From: Planctomycetales bacterium
GTDB taxonomy: Bacteria > Planctomycetota > Planctomycetia > Pirellulales > Thermoguttaceae
Assembly (NCBI GenBank): GCA_007119795.1
Contig: SKOZ01000024.1
Span: 1-30,218 of the forward strand
Direction: 5' to 3'
Length of the DNA stretch: 30,218 bases
In this document: positions 1 to 9,586 of the stretch, in pieces
Position numbering within the stretch: the first letter of the stretch is position 1
Layout of the letters: the number at the start of each line of letters is the position of its first letter
Notes under the pieces: model-generated
Database searches by the model: none
Seen by the model: only the letters and a program-made list of their open reading frames with translations
Told to the model about the DNA's origin: nothing
Position numbers and translations under genes: made by a program

Positions 1-283
1 GGGTCCGTAAGATTCGGTATGTGGTACGTTGCGGACCATGCATGGGCAAAGGAGGGGAAGACCCCACCCCCTTCGGCTTTCTTAGGGCTGAGCCAAGCCG
101 CCTTGCCCCCCTCATGGTCGGCCAGTGGATGAAGGCCGGCCCCGGGAACCTCTTTCCAGACGGGTAAACTGGGCTTCCCCTTGGTACGGGCTTTTGGTAA
201 TAACCCACCCCGCCGCCGTGTCCCGCTGCGCGGCCGACGGACCGGCGGCGGCATCGAGGGACCTCCGTGCCGGGAATGAACGC
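1..283. other. Leading intergenic stretch, no gene supported
   Basis: No reading frame here resembles a known protein. The long frame that opens at 125 and runs into the next gene has no signal-peptide-like start before 284, so 125-283 is treated as leader. A weak promoter candidate is TTCCCC at 175-180 and TAATAA at 198-203 with a 17-nt spacer. Only the -10 box is good, so this is tentative. Confidence 0.4.
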
Positions 284-2518
284 ATGAAGCGGTTCGCGAT
301 CAGGATGACGACCTTGGCCACCGTCGTGGTTCTGGGCTGGTTTGCGATTGCCCAGGCTCAGAGGCACATGGAGGTTGCAGGAGAGAGTCCCCCGGGACTG
401 CTGCCGGCGGAACGGGCCGGCGCACAGCCAATCCGACCCGTCGCTTACCACGAGTACGAAACCGGTGCCCAGGGCGCCTACGGCGCTTCTCACCTGCCGG
501 TGCCGGCCGCGAACAATCCCCAAGCCTCGGCCGACAACCCCCTTCGCGAAGTGCGACAGCTCCCTCGACCCCCGCGGCGGGCGGACGGTGCCGGTGCGAC
601 TGCCTCACCGGTAGGACATTGGGACCAGGAGCTTACGCCGCCGCGGTTTCCAGGCATCGATCCCTTCGGCGACGGTCCGGCAACCGTTGAAGACGTCTCG
701 GAGGCAGGTGCTTCCGAGGCTGCGGCGGGATTGCATCGCGCATGGTCGCCGGACGAGACCGCACCGGTCGGCCTGGGGCCGTCGGCATGGGGGCGCGAGG
801 CGGCCAGCGCGGAGGAATTGGGGGTCGCTCCGCCGACGGCCTATGCGCACGGCGCGGAGGAGCAGGCGAGCCAGCCGGAGTGGCCCTCGGCCGTCGGCGA
901 CGAGGACGGACTCGCCCCAGCGCCTGCGGTAGCGCACGGTGAGGCAGACCGCCTGGCCGAACCCGGACAGTTCACACCTGAAGGAGGCCCCGCGGCAGCC
1001 CTGCCGCGATCTGCCGATGGTCCCTCGGGGGTACCGCCCCGTTTCGAGAACGCCTTTGCCGGCGCGGAAAGCCCTGCCGGTACTGGTTCGGGCCCACCGC
1101 AACGCCGCGGTGATCTCGGGGCAGCGGAGCCGGGTGATGTCGAATTGGAAGGTCCCCAACTCCCGCAACTGCACGTTCACAAGTCGGCACCCGACGAGCT
1201 GCAGGTAGGAAAGCCGGCTGTTTTCCGGACAACGGTCCGCAACATTGGTCAGTCCCCCGCTCGGGACGTGGAAGTCCACGATGCCCTCCCCCGAGGCGCC
1301 GAGCTGGTGGCGACGCGGCCTCGAGCCGCGCGTGGCCCGGGTGGAGAGTTCGTCTGGAGTCTGGGCACGCTGGATCCGGGGCAGGAGGTGTCCATGGAGA
1401 TTGAGGTAACGCCGGTAACGGAGGGGGAGATCGGCAGCGTGGCCTCGGTCTTATTCCGCGCCGAGGCCTCGGCCCGCGCACGGGTGACTCGTCCCGAGTT
1501 GGTACTCACAGCGAGTGCCCCGGAGGAAGTGCTCATCGGCGAAGAGCTCCTCCTCTCGATCACGGTGTCGAACCCGGGCACGGGGGTGGCAACGGGTGTG
1601 GTGCTTGAGGAGCGGGTGCCCGCCGGTCTGGAGCATCCGGCCGGTGAGGAGTTGGAGTACGAGGTGGGAGACCTGCAGCCCAACGAGTCGCGCACGCTGG
1701 AACTGACGCTACGGGCGGCACAGGCCGGCACGGCAACGAACCTGCTGACGGCGCGGGCGGACGGCGACCTGGTGGTGGAGGATCGGCGGACCATCGAGGT
1801 GGTGGCCCCGCGGCTCGAGGTGGCGGTTGAGGGGCCGCGGCGGCGGTTCCTGGAGCGCGAGGCCACGTACGAACTGATCGTCTCAAACCCGGGAACGGCT
1901 GCAGCCCGGCACGTGGAGCTGGCGGCGCACCTGCCACCTGGAATGCAGTTCGTGGCGGCGAACAACGCCGGACATTTCGAGCCCTCGACGAACACGGTCC
2001 ATTGGCTGCTCGAGCAGCTTCCGGCGCGGGAGAGCGGCTCGGTGCAGTTGACGGCCCTGCCGGTGGAGTTGGGCGAGCAGCAGATCCGGCTGCGGGGGAC
2101 CGCCCAGCAAGGGCTGGTGGCGGAACAGGAACAGCCCGTTCTCGTCGAAGGAATCGCGGCGGTCCAGTTCCAGGTCGCGGACCTGACCGCCCCGATCGAG
2201 GTGGGGGGCGAGACGAGCTACGAAATCCGCGTACTCAACCAGGGGACCAAGGCGGCCAGCGACGTGCAGGTGGCCGTGATCCTTCCTGCCGAGCTGAAGC
2301 CGCTGGGGGCCGAAGGTCCCGTCGCCTACCGCATTGAAGGAAATCGCGTGCTGTTCGAGGGCCTCTCTCGGCTGGCCCCGAAGGCCGACACCACGTACCG
2401 GGTCCACGTCCAGGGCCTTCGCGCCGGCGACCTGAGGACGCGGGTCCAAGTGCTCACCAGCGAGATGACCACCCCGGTGACCAAAGAGGAGAGCACCCGG
2501 GTGTACGCTGACCAGTAA
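284..2518 (+). CDS. Secreted DUF11-repeat protein
   Basis: A 744-residue exported protein. Residues 1-26 form a clear signal peptide (MKRFAIRM, then a hydrophobic run ending AQAQ), which is why ATG 284 is preferred to the upstream in-frame ATG at 125. Residues about 40-300 are low-complexity, rich in Ala, Glu, Pro and Gly. After that come four DUF11-type beta-sandwich repeats at about 306-405, 416-505, 525-620 and 639-735. They are marked by recurring 'V.NPGT..A..V' and 'LP.G' motifs, for example VSNPGTGVATGV and VSNPGTAAARHV. DUF11 proteins are usually cell-surface or envelope components in planctomycetes and chlamydiae. The ligand or partner is not visible. No membrane anchor follows the repeats, so it may be periplasmic or released. 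The Shine-Dalgarno sequence is weak (GGGAA). It is not obviously co-transcribed with the downstream genes. Confidence 0.88.
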   Translation: MKRFAIRMTTLATVVVLGWFAIAQAQRHMEVAGESPPGLLPAERAGAQPIRPVAYHEYETGAQGAYGASHLPVPAANNPQASADNPLREVRQLPRPPRRADGAGATASPVGHWDQELTPPRFPGIDPFGDGPATVEDVSEAGASEAAAGLHRAWSPDETAPVGLGPSAWGREAASAEELGVAPPTAYAHGAEEQASQPEWPSAVGDEDGLAPAPAVAHGEADRLAEPGQFTPEGGPAAALPRSADGPSGVPPRFENAFAGAESPAGTGSGPPQRRGDLGAAEPGDVELEGPQLPQLHVHKSAPDELQVGKPAVFRTTVRNIGQSPARDVEVHDALPRGAELVATRPRAARGPGGEFVWSLGTLDPGQEVSMEIEVTPVTEGEIGSVASVLFRAEASARARVTRPELVLTASAPEEVLIGEELLLSITVSNPGTGVATGVVLEERVPAGLEHPAGEELEYEVGDLQPNESRTLELTLRAAQAGTATNLLTARADGDLVVEDRRTIEVVAPRLEVAVEGPRRRFLEREATYELIVSNPGTAAARHVELAAHLPPGMQFVAANNAGHFEPSTNTVHWLLEQLPARESGSVQLTALPVELGEQQIRLRGTAQQGLVAEQEQPVLVEGIAAVQFQVADLTAPIEVGGETSYEIRVLNQGTKAASDVQVAVILPAELKPLGAEGPVAYRIEGNRVLFEGLSRLAPKADTTYRVHVQGLRAGDLRTRVQVLTSEMTTPVTKEESTRVYADQ

Positions 2519-2537
2519 GCGGCTGCGGTGGTATGCT
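2508..2537 (+). promoter_or_regulatory. Candidate promoter before the HPRT stub and glycosyltransferase
   Basis: CTGACC (2508-2513) and TATGCT (2532-2537) are separated by 18 nt and each match four of six consensus positions. The element overlaps the stop codon of the DUF11 gene and lies about 55 nt before the next start codon. It is a pattern match only. Confidence 0.3.
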
Positions 2538-2592
2538 ATCGTTGGGGCGGCGGCCAACGGCCACTTCCTTCATTCGGCTTCTCCCCGCAGCG

Positions 2593-2787
2593 ATGCAGAT
2601 GCTCATCTCGGAAGACGAAATCCGCCAGGGCGTGGAGCGGCTGGCCAGCAAGTTGCGCACCGGCTGCCGGCACAAGCCGCCAACGATGGTGGGCGGCCTC
2701 GGCTTCCACGAGCGGTACCGCGATCTCCCCTACCCGGCGGCCTTGAAGGCGGAGCCGGCCGGAGAGGATGAGGAGCCCGGGTCGTGA
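2593..2787 (+). CDS. Truncated hypoxanthine phosphoribosyltransferase-like ORF (N-terminal stub)
   Basis: A 64-residue ORF beginning MQMLISEDEIRQGVERLA and continuing to PPTMVGGL. This matches the start of hypoxanthine/xanthine phosphoribosyltransferases, where 'LISEEEI...V..LA..I' precedes '.LLVGVL.GS'. The family is normally about 180 residues and needs a downstream PRPP-binding loop with paired acidic residues, which is absent here in all three forward frames. Similarity stops after residue about 36 and the tail is unrelated, so enzyme activity is not expected. The TGA stop overlaps the GTG start of the glycosyltransferase (GTGA, 2784-2787), so translation of the stub may deliver ribosomes to the next gene. 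It could be a decayed gene kept as a coupling leader or simply a chance ORF. The family assignment is from recall and moderately sure. Confidence 0.5.
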   Translation: MQMLISEDEIRQGVERLASKLRTGCRHKPPTMVGGLGFHERYRDLPYPAALKAEPAGEDEEPGS

Positions 2788-3983
2788 GGGTTCGCCGGTT
2801 GGTCCTGGTTACCCGGCGGTTCTGGCCCCTGGTGGGCGGGGCGGAGAAGGTGATGGCCAACCTGGGTGCCGCATTGGCGGAGCGCGGTCTGCAAGTCACT
2901 GTGCTCACTGCCCGCTGGGACCGCTCGTGGCCGGCAACCCTGACGTACCGCGGGGCATCCGTTGTGCGGCTGCGGAACCCGCCACAGCGGTTCTGGGGAA
3001 CCCTTCGCTACATGATCGAGCTGCGGAGATGGCTCCGCCGGCACCGGGCGCGGTACGAGGCGATCTACGTCTCCATGCTGAAGCACGATGCCTTCGCCGT
3101 CCTCGGTGCGGCGGGCGGGCGCATGCCCGTGCTCCTTCGCGCCGAGGGGGCCGGAGAGGGCGGCGACTGCCGCTGGCAGGAGGAGGCGCGCTGCGGCCAG
3201 CTGATTCGCCGGCGCTGCCGGCAGGCCGACGCCCTGGTCGCTCCGAGCCGCCTCATCGAGGAAGAGTTGCTGGCCGCGGGTTACCCGCCGGAGCGGGTCC
3301 ATTACGTCCCCAACAGCGTTCCCTTGCCTCCGGCGAGAGACGATCGTTGCAGGCAAGCCGCACGGGCGGCTCTCGCCGAGGGGGGGGGACTGCCGGAAAT
3401 GCCGGTCGTCGAACCGCTGGTGGTGTACACCGGTCGGCTGCACGAGGCCAAGGGTCTGGACGACCTCGTAACCGCGTGGAGGACCGTGGCGCAGCGGATG
3501 CCTCAAGCGCGGCTCTGGATGGCCGGAGAGGGACCGCACCGCGACCGCCTGGCGGAGCGGATCGCGGCTGGCGGCCTCGAGGGCCGCGCGGTGCTCGCAG
3601 GAACGTTCGACCGGGTGGACGACCTGCTGGCGGCGGCCGACGCCTTTGTCCTCCCTTCGCTGGAGGAGGGGATGTCGCTGTCCCTGCTCGAGGCCATGGC
3701 AGCGGGCCTGCCGGTGGTGGCCAGCGCCATCCCGGCCAACCGAGCGCTGGTCGAGCACGAGGTCCAGGGGCTCCTCGTGCCCGCGGGCGTTCCGGCGGCC
3801 CTGGCCCGGGCCATCGAGCGCGTTTTGGCCGACCGGGAACTGGCCGACCGGCTCGGCGTGGCGGGGCGACGCCTGGTGGCCGAGGAATTCTCGCTCGATG
3901 CCTGGGTGGATACCCATTTGGCACTCATCGAGGGGCTCTTGCCGCCCTCCCCTCATGTCGGCTCGACGACGCCGTCATCATAG
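2784..3983 (+). CDS. GT4-family glycosyltransferase
   Basis: A 399-residue GT-B fold glycosyltransferase (glycosyl transferase group 1, GT4). It starts at GTG 2784 with the N-terminal acceptor-domain pattern 'VTRRFWPLVGGAEKVMANL', in which the GGAE turn is typical. The donor domain follows with VVYTGRLHEAKGLDDLV at about residues 213-229 and the nucleotide-sugar-binding E-x7-E motif as E295 and E303 in 'LEEGMSLSLLEAMAAGLPVV'. Such enzymes are cytosolic or membrane-associated and transfer a sugar from a nucleotide-sugar donor onto glycans or lipids. Donor and acceptor cannot be read from the sequence. No other polysaccharide genes flank it, so the product is unknown. It overlaps the upstream stub by 4 nt, which implies translational coupling. 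Confidence 0.92.
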   Translation: MRVRRLVLVTRRFWPLVGGAEKVMANLGAALAERGLQVTVLTARWDRSWPATLTYRGASVVRLRNPPQRFWGTLRYMIELRRWLRRHRARYEAIYVSMLKHDAFAVLGAAGGRMPVLLRAEGAGEGGDCRWQEEARCGQLIRRRCRQADALVAPSRLIEEELLAAGYPPERVHYVPNSVPLPPARDDRCRQAARAALAEGGGLPEMPVVEPLVVYTGRLHEAKGLDDLVTAWRTVAQRMPQARLWMAGEGPHRDRLAERIAAGGLEGRAVLAGTFDRVDDLLAAADAFVLPSLEEGMSLSLLEAMAAGLPVVASAIPANRALVEHEVQGLLVPAGVPAALARAIERVLADRELADRLGVAGRRLVAEEFSLDAWVDTHLALIEGLLPPSPHVGSTTPSS

Positions 3984-4295
3984 GGACGCAGGGAAGACAA
4001 GGCATCGAGGAAGGATAAGGAACGAACGATGGCGCCCCCTCGCCCCTCCCCCCTCGCTGCTCGTCCTCGGACCCGCGTAGTCGGCGCTCTCGTGACTGCC
4101 GGTAGGGGACGGAAAACCGGCGCCACGGTGCCGCGTGCGGGGTTCTGCCGGGTCTCGGCGGCTGCCTTTTCCTAAGCCGTGGCCTATGGTTTACCGAAGC
4201 GCGCCGGATGCGGCGCCTTTCGGGCCCGCCTTCTCCGGCCGGAACCACATTATTCGATAGCCGAGATTCGTTAGCCGAACAGGGGCTTTGGGGGG
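3984..4295. other. Intergenic gap before the HDOD gene
   Basis: These 312 nt hold no supported gene. A weak promoter candidate is TATGGT at 4185-4190 with a poor -35 (CTGCCT) 17 nt upstream. An AGGGG at 4281-4285 and a G-run up to 4295 probably act as the ribosome binding site for ATG 4296. No terminator with a T-tract was seen after the glycosyltransferase. Confidence 0.4.
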
Positions 4296-5162
4296 ATGCC
4301 CATGCCAGCCGCCGCGGGCCGTCGAACGCTGAGCGAGATATGCCAGCGGATCCACGAGATCTCCACGCTGCCGCACGTCGCCCTACAGGTCATGGAGGTC
4401 GCCAGCGATCCCGATTCGGGAGCTGCGGATATGAAGGTGGTCATGGAGCAGGATGCCGCTCTCTCGGCGCGGGTCTTGCGGAGCGTCAACTCCTCGGCCT
4501 ACGCGCTCCGTACCCGAATCGCCAACTTGCAGCACGCCATCGCCTACCTGGGAGTCAAGCAGATACGCAATCTGGCAATGACCGCCGCCGTGAGCGATCT
4601 GTTCCGCAGCAACGAGTCCATCGAGAGCTATCGCCGCTCCGAACTATGGCGCCACCTCGTCTCCGTGGGCATCTGCGCCCGGATGATCGCACTGCGCTTG
4701 AACCACATGGGTTTTGAGGACGTCTTTCTCGCCGGCCTCCTCCACGACGTGGGCATCATCCTTGCGGATCAGCACGTCCACGCGGAGTTCGAGGCCGCCA
4801 TCCGCCACCTGCAGGACGACCGCTCGCTCGGTGAGGTGGAACGCGAGCACTTGGGCTTCGACCACACCGCGCTGGGAGAGGCGGTCGCCGCAAAGTGGGC
4901 GTTCCCCGAATCGGTCCGCGCGGCCATTCGCTACCACCACAACTCGGCCGCTTTCCGCGGCACGTGCATCGACGTCGTGCGGTGCGTCGAGGTGGCCAAC
5001 GTGATCTGCACCGCCAAGGGGATCTCTTCCGTAGGGCGCAGGTTGGTGAGCTTCCCCCGTGCAGCCTTCGAGGGGCTCGCCCTGGACCGCGACGACGTCG
5101 CCGTTCTGGCGGAGAGCCTCGAACGAGAACTGGTGGCAAACGACAGCCTTTTCCGAATTTGA
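4296..5162 (+). CDS. HDOD domain signalling protein
   Basis: A 288-residue protein that is almost entirely one HDOD domain, a non-canonical relative of HD phosphohydrolases used as a signalling or protein-interaction module. It begins with the usual 'LPHVALQVMEVASDPDSGA' segment, followed by 'QDAALSARVLRSVNSSAYAL' and 'IAYLGVKQIRNLAM'. An HD pair is retained at H150-D151 in GLLHDVGIIL, and a second histidine cluster (RYHHN) lies at about residues 213-217. Many HDOD proteins have lost these residues, so some metal binding or hydrolysis cannot be excluded. ATG 4302 is an alternative start. The hybrid kinase gene starts 70 nt downstream on the same strand, which suggests the two work in one pathway. 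The output is unknown. Confidence 0.9.
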   Translation: MPMPAAAGRRTLSEICQRIHEISTLPHVALQVMEVASDPDSGAADMKVVMEQDAALSARVLRSVNSSAYALRTRIANLQHAIAYLGVKQIRNLAMTAAVSDLFRSNESIESYRRSELWRHLVSVGICARMIALRLNHMGFEDVFLAGLLHDVGIILADQHVHAEFEAAIRHLQDDRSLGEVEREHLGFDHTALGEAVAAKWAFPESVRAAIRYHHNSAAFRGTCIDVVRCVEVANVICTAKGISSVGRRLVSFPRAAFEGLALDRDDVAVLAESLERELVANDSLFRI

Positions 5163-5232
5163 TCAACAAGGTGCGTTTTCCAGCGAGCGCCGACTTCAGC
5201 AAATACCCCGCCTCCCTGGCAAGCCGTTGCCC

Positions 5233-6996
5233 ATGATTGTCCCCGTTCAAAGCACCGACGACCTCTTGCACTGGATGGAAGCCAGCCGGGACGAAACCGG
5301 CTGTCTGCGAGTCCTCGGCAGCCTCTTGGCACCGCTGGAACCGCAGTTCCTCATCCTGGCCGACGGTGACGGCCGCCTCCGGGCGGCCGAGTCCCTCGGC
5401 GACCTGCCTGCCGACGAGGTGGCCAGCCCTCTCGCCAGCCAATTCGCCGAGCGTCTGGTCGCCGCCGAGCTGTGCTCCTTCAAGACAACGGTGCGTCGGA
5501 CACCGTACACGGCCTTCGCGATGCAGGTTCCCGGCGGTGACATCCTGGGGGGGCTGGTCGTGTCCACCCCCCGCGTCCGCCACCGTCTGGCTTCGATCCG
5601 ATCGACTCTCGGCGTAGCCGCCCAACTGGCTGCCAGGGCCATCTGCCACGACGCCGAGCGCCGCACGGTCCAGGTCGAGAACAAGCAGCTCCGCGCCGAG
5701 CATACCACGCTCAAGGCCGCCCACAGCGAAGCGGTGATCCGCGCCATCCAAGAGCGCGAAGAGCGGTTCGCCGTGGAATCGCGCCAGGCGGCACTGGAGA
5801 CCTTCCTGAAGGCGGCGGAAGTGGCCACGCGGGCCAAGAGCGAGTTCCTCGCCAACATGAGCCACGAAATACGCACCCCCATGACCTCCATCCTCGGTTT
5901 CACCGAGGCGCTGCTCGCCGAAGAGGACGCCGAAGACGAAGCGCCGGAGCGCACGGCCGCCCTGCAGACAATCCACCGCAACGGCCAGTATCTTCTCGAC
6001 CTTATCAACGACATCCTGGACATTTCCAAGATCGAGGCCGGCAGGATGGAGGTCGAGAAAGTCTCTTGTTCCCCGTTGGAGATCGCCAAGGACGTCATTG
6101 CCCTGATGCGGCTGCGCGCCGAATCCAAGGGCCTTCCCCTGAATCTCGAATGCCCCCATCCGCTCCCCGAGGCGGTCCTTACCGACCCCTTGCGGCTGCG
6201 CCAGATCCTCATCAACCTCCTGGGCAACGCCATCAAGTTCACCGAGACCGGAAGCGTGTGCCTCCACGTCCAGTTGATCACCCTTGCCGACGGCAAGCCG
6301 GCTTTGCAGTTCGACGTTACCGATACGGGAATCGGCATCCGCGAGGAGCACCTCGCCACGCTCTTCGACCCCTTCACGCAGGGGGACGGATCGACCTCGC
6401 GGAGGTTCGGCGGCACCGGGCTGGGGCTGGCCATCAGCAAGCGCCTCGCGCACATGCTCGGCGGCGACATCGCCGTCACCAGCACTCCGGGCGCGGGCAG
6501 CCAATTCGCGGTCACCATCGATCCGGGCCCCCTCGAGGGCACCACGTTGGTCGACATGCCGGCCGAAGCGGCGCATCCGGCCAAGTCCGTGCTGCCGCCC
6601 GTCGTCCCTCCCGACCTGCACGGGGTGCGTCTTCTTCTCGCCGAGGACGGGCTTGACACCCAGCGCCTGATCAGTCTTCTGCTCCGCAAAGCCGGTGCCG
6701 ACGTCGTGGTGGTGGAAAACGGTCGTGACGCCGTGGAGGAGGCCCTGAAGGCCGAGTACCTCGGACCGCCCTTCCAGGTCATTCTCATGGACATGCAGAT
6801 GCCGGAGATGGACGGGTACCAAGCGACCCGGGCGCTCCGCACGGGGGGGTACAGGGGTCCCATCGTCGCCCTCACGGCCCATGCCATGGCCAGCGACCGG
6901 GAGACGTGCCTGGCCGCGGGGTGCGACGACTTCGCCACCAAGCCCATCGACCGGGCGCGACTCTTCGCCGTTGTCGTCCAGAACCTCCGCCGCTGA
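5233..6996 (+). CDS. Soluble hybrid histidine kinase with receiver domain
   Basis: A 587-residue hybrid two-component kinase. Residues about 8-130 look like a degenerate GAF-type sensor domain. Residues about 140-200 form a charged helical coiled-coil linker. The HisKA domain has the phospho-accepting H211 in SHEIRTPM. The ATPase domain has the N box N332 (LLGNAIKFTETG), the G1 box DTGIGI and the G2 box GGTGLGLAISKR. The C-terminal receiver has phospho-acceptor D520 in ILMDMQMPEMDG and a conserved Lys near its end (ATKPIDRARLF). All catalytic motifs are present. No membrane segment is visible, so it should sense a cytosolic signal. ATG 5233 is the only plausible start: earlier in-frame sequence overlaps the HDOD gene in another frame, although no good Shine-Dalgarno precedes 5233. 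Because there is no DNA-binding output domain, it probably signals through phosphorelay or the adjacent HDOD protein. Confidence 0.92.
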   Translation: MIVPVQSTDDLLHWMEASRDETGCLRVLGSLLAPLEPQFLILADGDGRLRAAESLGDLPADEVASPLASQFAERLVAAELCSFKTTVRRTPYTAFAMQVPGGDILGGLVVSTPRVRHRLASIRSTLGVAAQLAARAICHDAERRTVQVENKQLRAEHTTLKAAHSEAVIRAIQEREERFAVESRQAALETFLKAAEVATRAKSEFLANMSHEIRTPMTSILGFTEALLAEEDAEDEAPERTAALQTIHRNGQYLLDLINDILDISKIEAGRMEVEKVSCSPLEIAKDVIALMRLRAESKGLPLNLECPHPLPEAVLTDPLRLRQILINLLGNAIKFTETGSVCLHVQLITLADGKPALQFDVTDTGIGIREEHLATLFDPFTQGDGSTSRRFGGTGLGLAISKRLAHMLGGDIAVTSTPGAGSQFAVTIDPGPLEGTTLVDMPAEAAHPAKSVLPPVVPPDLHGVRLLLAEDGLDTQRLISLLLRKAGADVVVVENGRDAVEEALKAEYLGPPFQVILMDMQMPEMDGYQATRALRTGGYRGPIVALTAHAMASDRETCLAAGCDDFATKPIDRARLFAVVVQNLRR

Positions 6997-7135
6997 GGGC
7001 CTGCGTCGCGCGGAACGGACACCCTCTCAGGCGGAGTCCGGCAGCGGTCCCGGCGTTCGGGTAAGCCAATCTCCGCGGAAGAAAAAAATTCGTCTTCCCG
7101 GGACCCCGTCCTTCTGGTGGTCTGACTGATGGCGA

Positions 7136-7164
7136 TTGCGACACTGGTGGGGTTGTGATATATT
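7136..7164 (+). promoter_or_regulatory. Sigma70-type promoter of rpsA
   Basis: TTGCGA at 7136-7141 and TATATT at 7159-7164 are separated by 17 nt, the best housekeeping-type promoter in the window. Transcription would begin near 7171 and give a leader of about 200 nt before the S1 start codon. The rest of the 6997-7135 gap contains no gene. Confidence 0.6.
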
Positions 7165-7257
7165 GTCGCAATTCGTCGATGCCCGTGGTTGTCGCGCCTC
7201 CGGGGACGTGACCGGGCCGGCGGGGAGATGTTTAACCGGTTTTGGGGATGGCGATTG

Positions 7258-7358
7258 CCGCGGAGGGCCTCCGCGGTCCAGGCGGCACGGATCGCCGATC
7301 CGTGTTGCCCCCGGCACGCTGTGGCAGGCTGCCGGCGGCGGATCGCTCTTTCCGAGCG
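7258..7358 (+). promoter_or_regulatory. Structured 5' leader of rpsA (three hairpins)
   Basis: Between promoter and start codon lie three consecutive inverted repeats. The first has a 7-bp stem, CCGCGGA (7258-7264) with TCCGCGG (7270-7276). The second has a 13-bp stem including two G-U pairs, 7281-7293 with 7297-7309, around a 3-nt loop. The third has a short 5-bp stem, CGCTC (7344-7348) with GAGCG (7354-7358), and covers the only purine-rich stretch near the start codon. Ribosomal protein S1 is known to autoregulate through its own leader in gammaproteobacteria. Whether these hairpins serve that role here is inference. Confidence 0.45.
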
Positions 7359-7377
7359 GATGGTCACACAGTCAGTT

Positions 7378-9162
<1,785 letters not shown>

Positions 9163-9203
9163 CGGGAACGGCATGAACGGCGAAGGGTGAACCCCGTACG
9201 GTA

Positions 9204-9239
9204 GGCCGTCCTGCCTGCCTCGCGGCAGGCAGGACGGCC
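9204..9239. terminator. 16-bp perfect hairpin after rpsA
   Basis: An uninterrupted 16-bp stem (9204-9219 with 9224-9239) around the 4-nt loop TCGC, 42 nt after the S1 stop codon. A further CCCGTA/TACGGG pairing flanks it outside a small internal loop. A T-rich but imperfect stretch (GTGTGTTTGCTCTT) follows, so it could terminate rpsA transcription. The sequence built around CCTGCCTGCC/GGCAGGCAGG also looks like a dispersed palindromic repeat, and I cannot tell which from one copy. Confidence 0.5.
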
Positions 9240-9586
9240 CCTACGGGTGTGTTTGCTCTTGCCTCTCAACCGCCGTCCCCTGCAGCTTTCCGGAACGGCC
9301 TCGCGCGTCCGCTGGATGCGGCCCTCTGGCGCCAGGGAGGGGGCCAAGAAGCCCTCTTCCCGCAGAGAAGGGGAGGCGACGAGGCGGTACAACCGTTCCA
9401 TTCCGACCTTTGCCTTATCCTCGGTGGTTGCAACCGGCGGGGCCGTTTCATCTGGTCCCGTCCGAACGGGGCGCAGATTCCGCTTACCTCGTCGCCGGAG
9501 GGCTTCGCTCCAGAAGCGTTCCCCATCCCGTCGATAGTTGTGTCTGGTTGACGACACCATTTCCGACGCGGATCCGGCACGCCCCC
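9240..9586. other. Intergenic region before the sigma factor gene
   Basis: No gene is supported here. A frame open from 9410 runs into the sigma factor, but its N-terminal 59 residues resemble nothing and lie outside the conserved family region. I found no convincing promoter: a TTGACG at 9548-9553 lacks a matching -10 box. The stretch at about 9290-9400 has the low-information look of planctomycete intergenic repeats. Confidence 0.4.

Noticed and set aside
7077..7098. GGAAGA/TCTTCC inverted repeat after the hybrid kinase gene as a terminator
   Set aside because: The stem is only 6 bp with a 10-nt A-rich loop and no following T-tract.
9410..9586. Longer N-terminus for the sigma factor
   Set aside because: The extra 59 residues match no sigma region 1.1 and are Pro/Arg-rich, and the family-conserved sequence begins just after ATG 9587.
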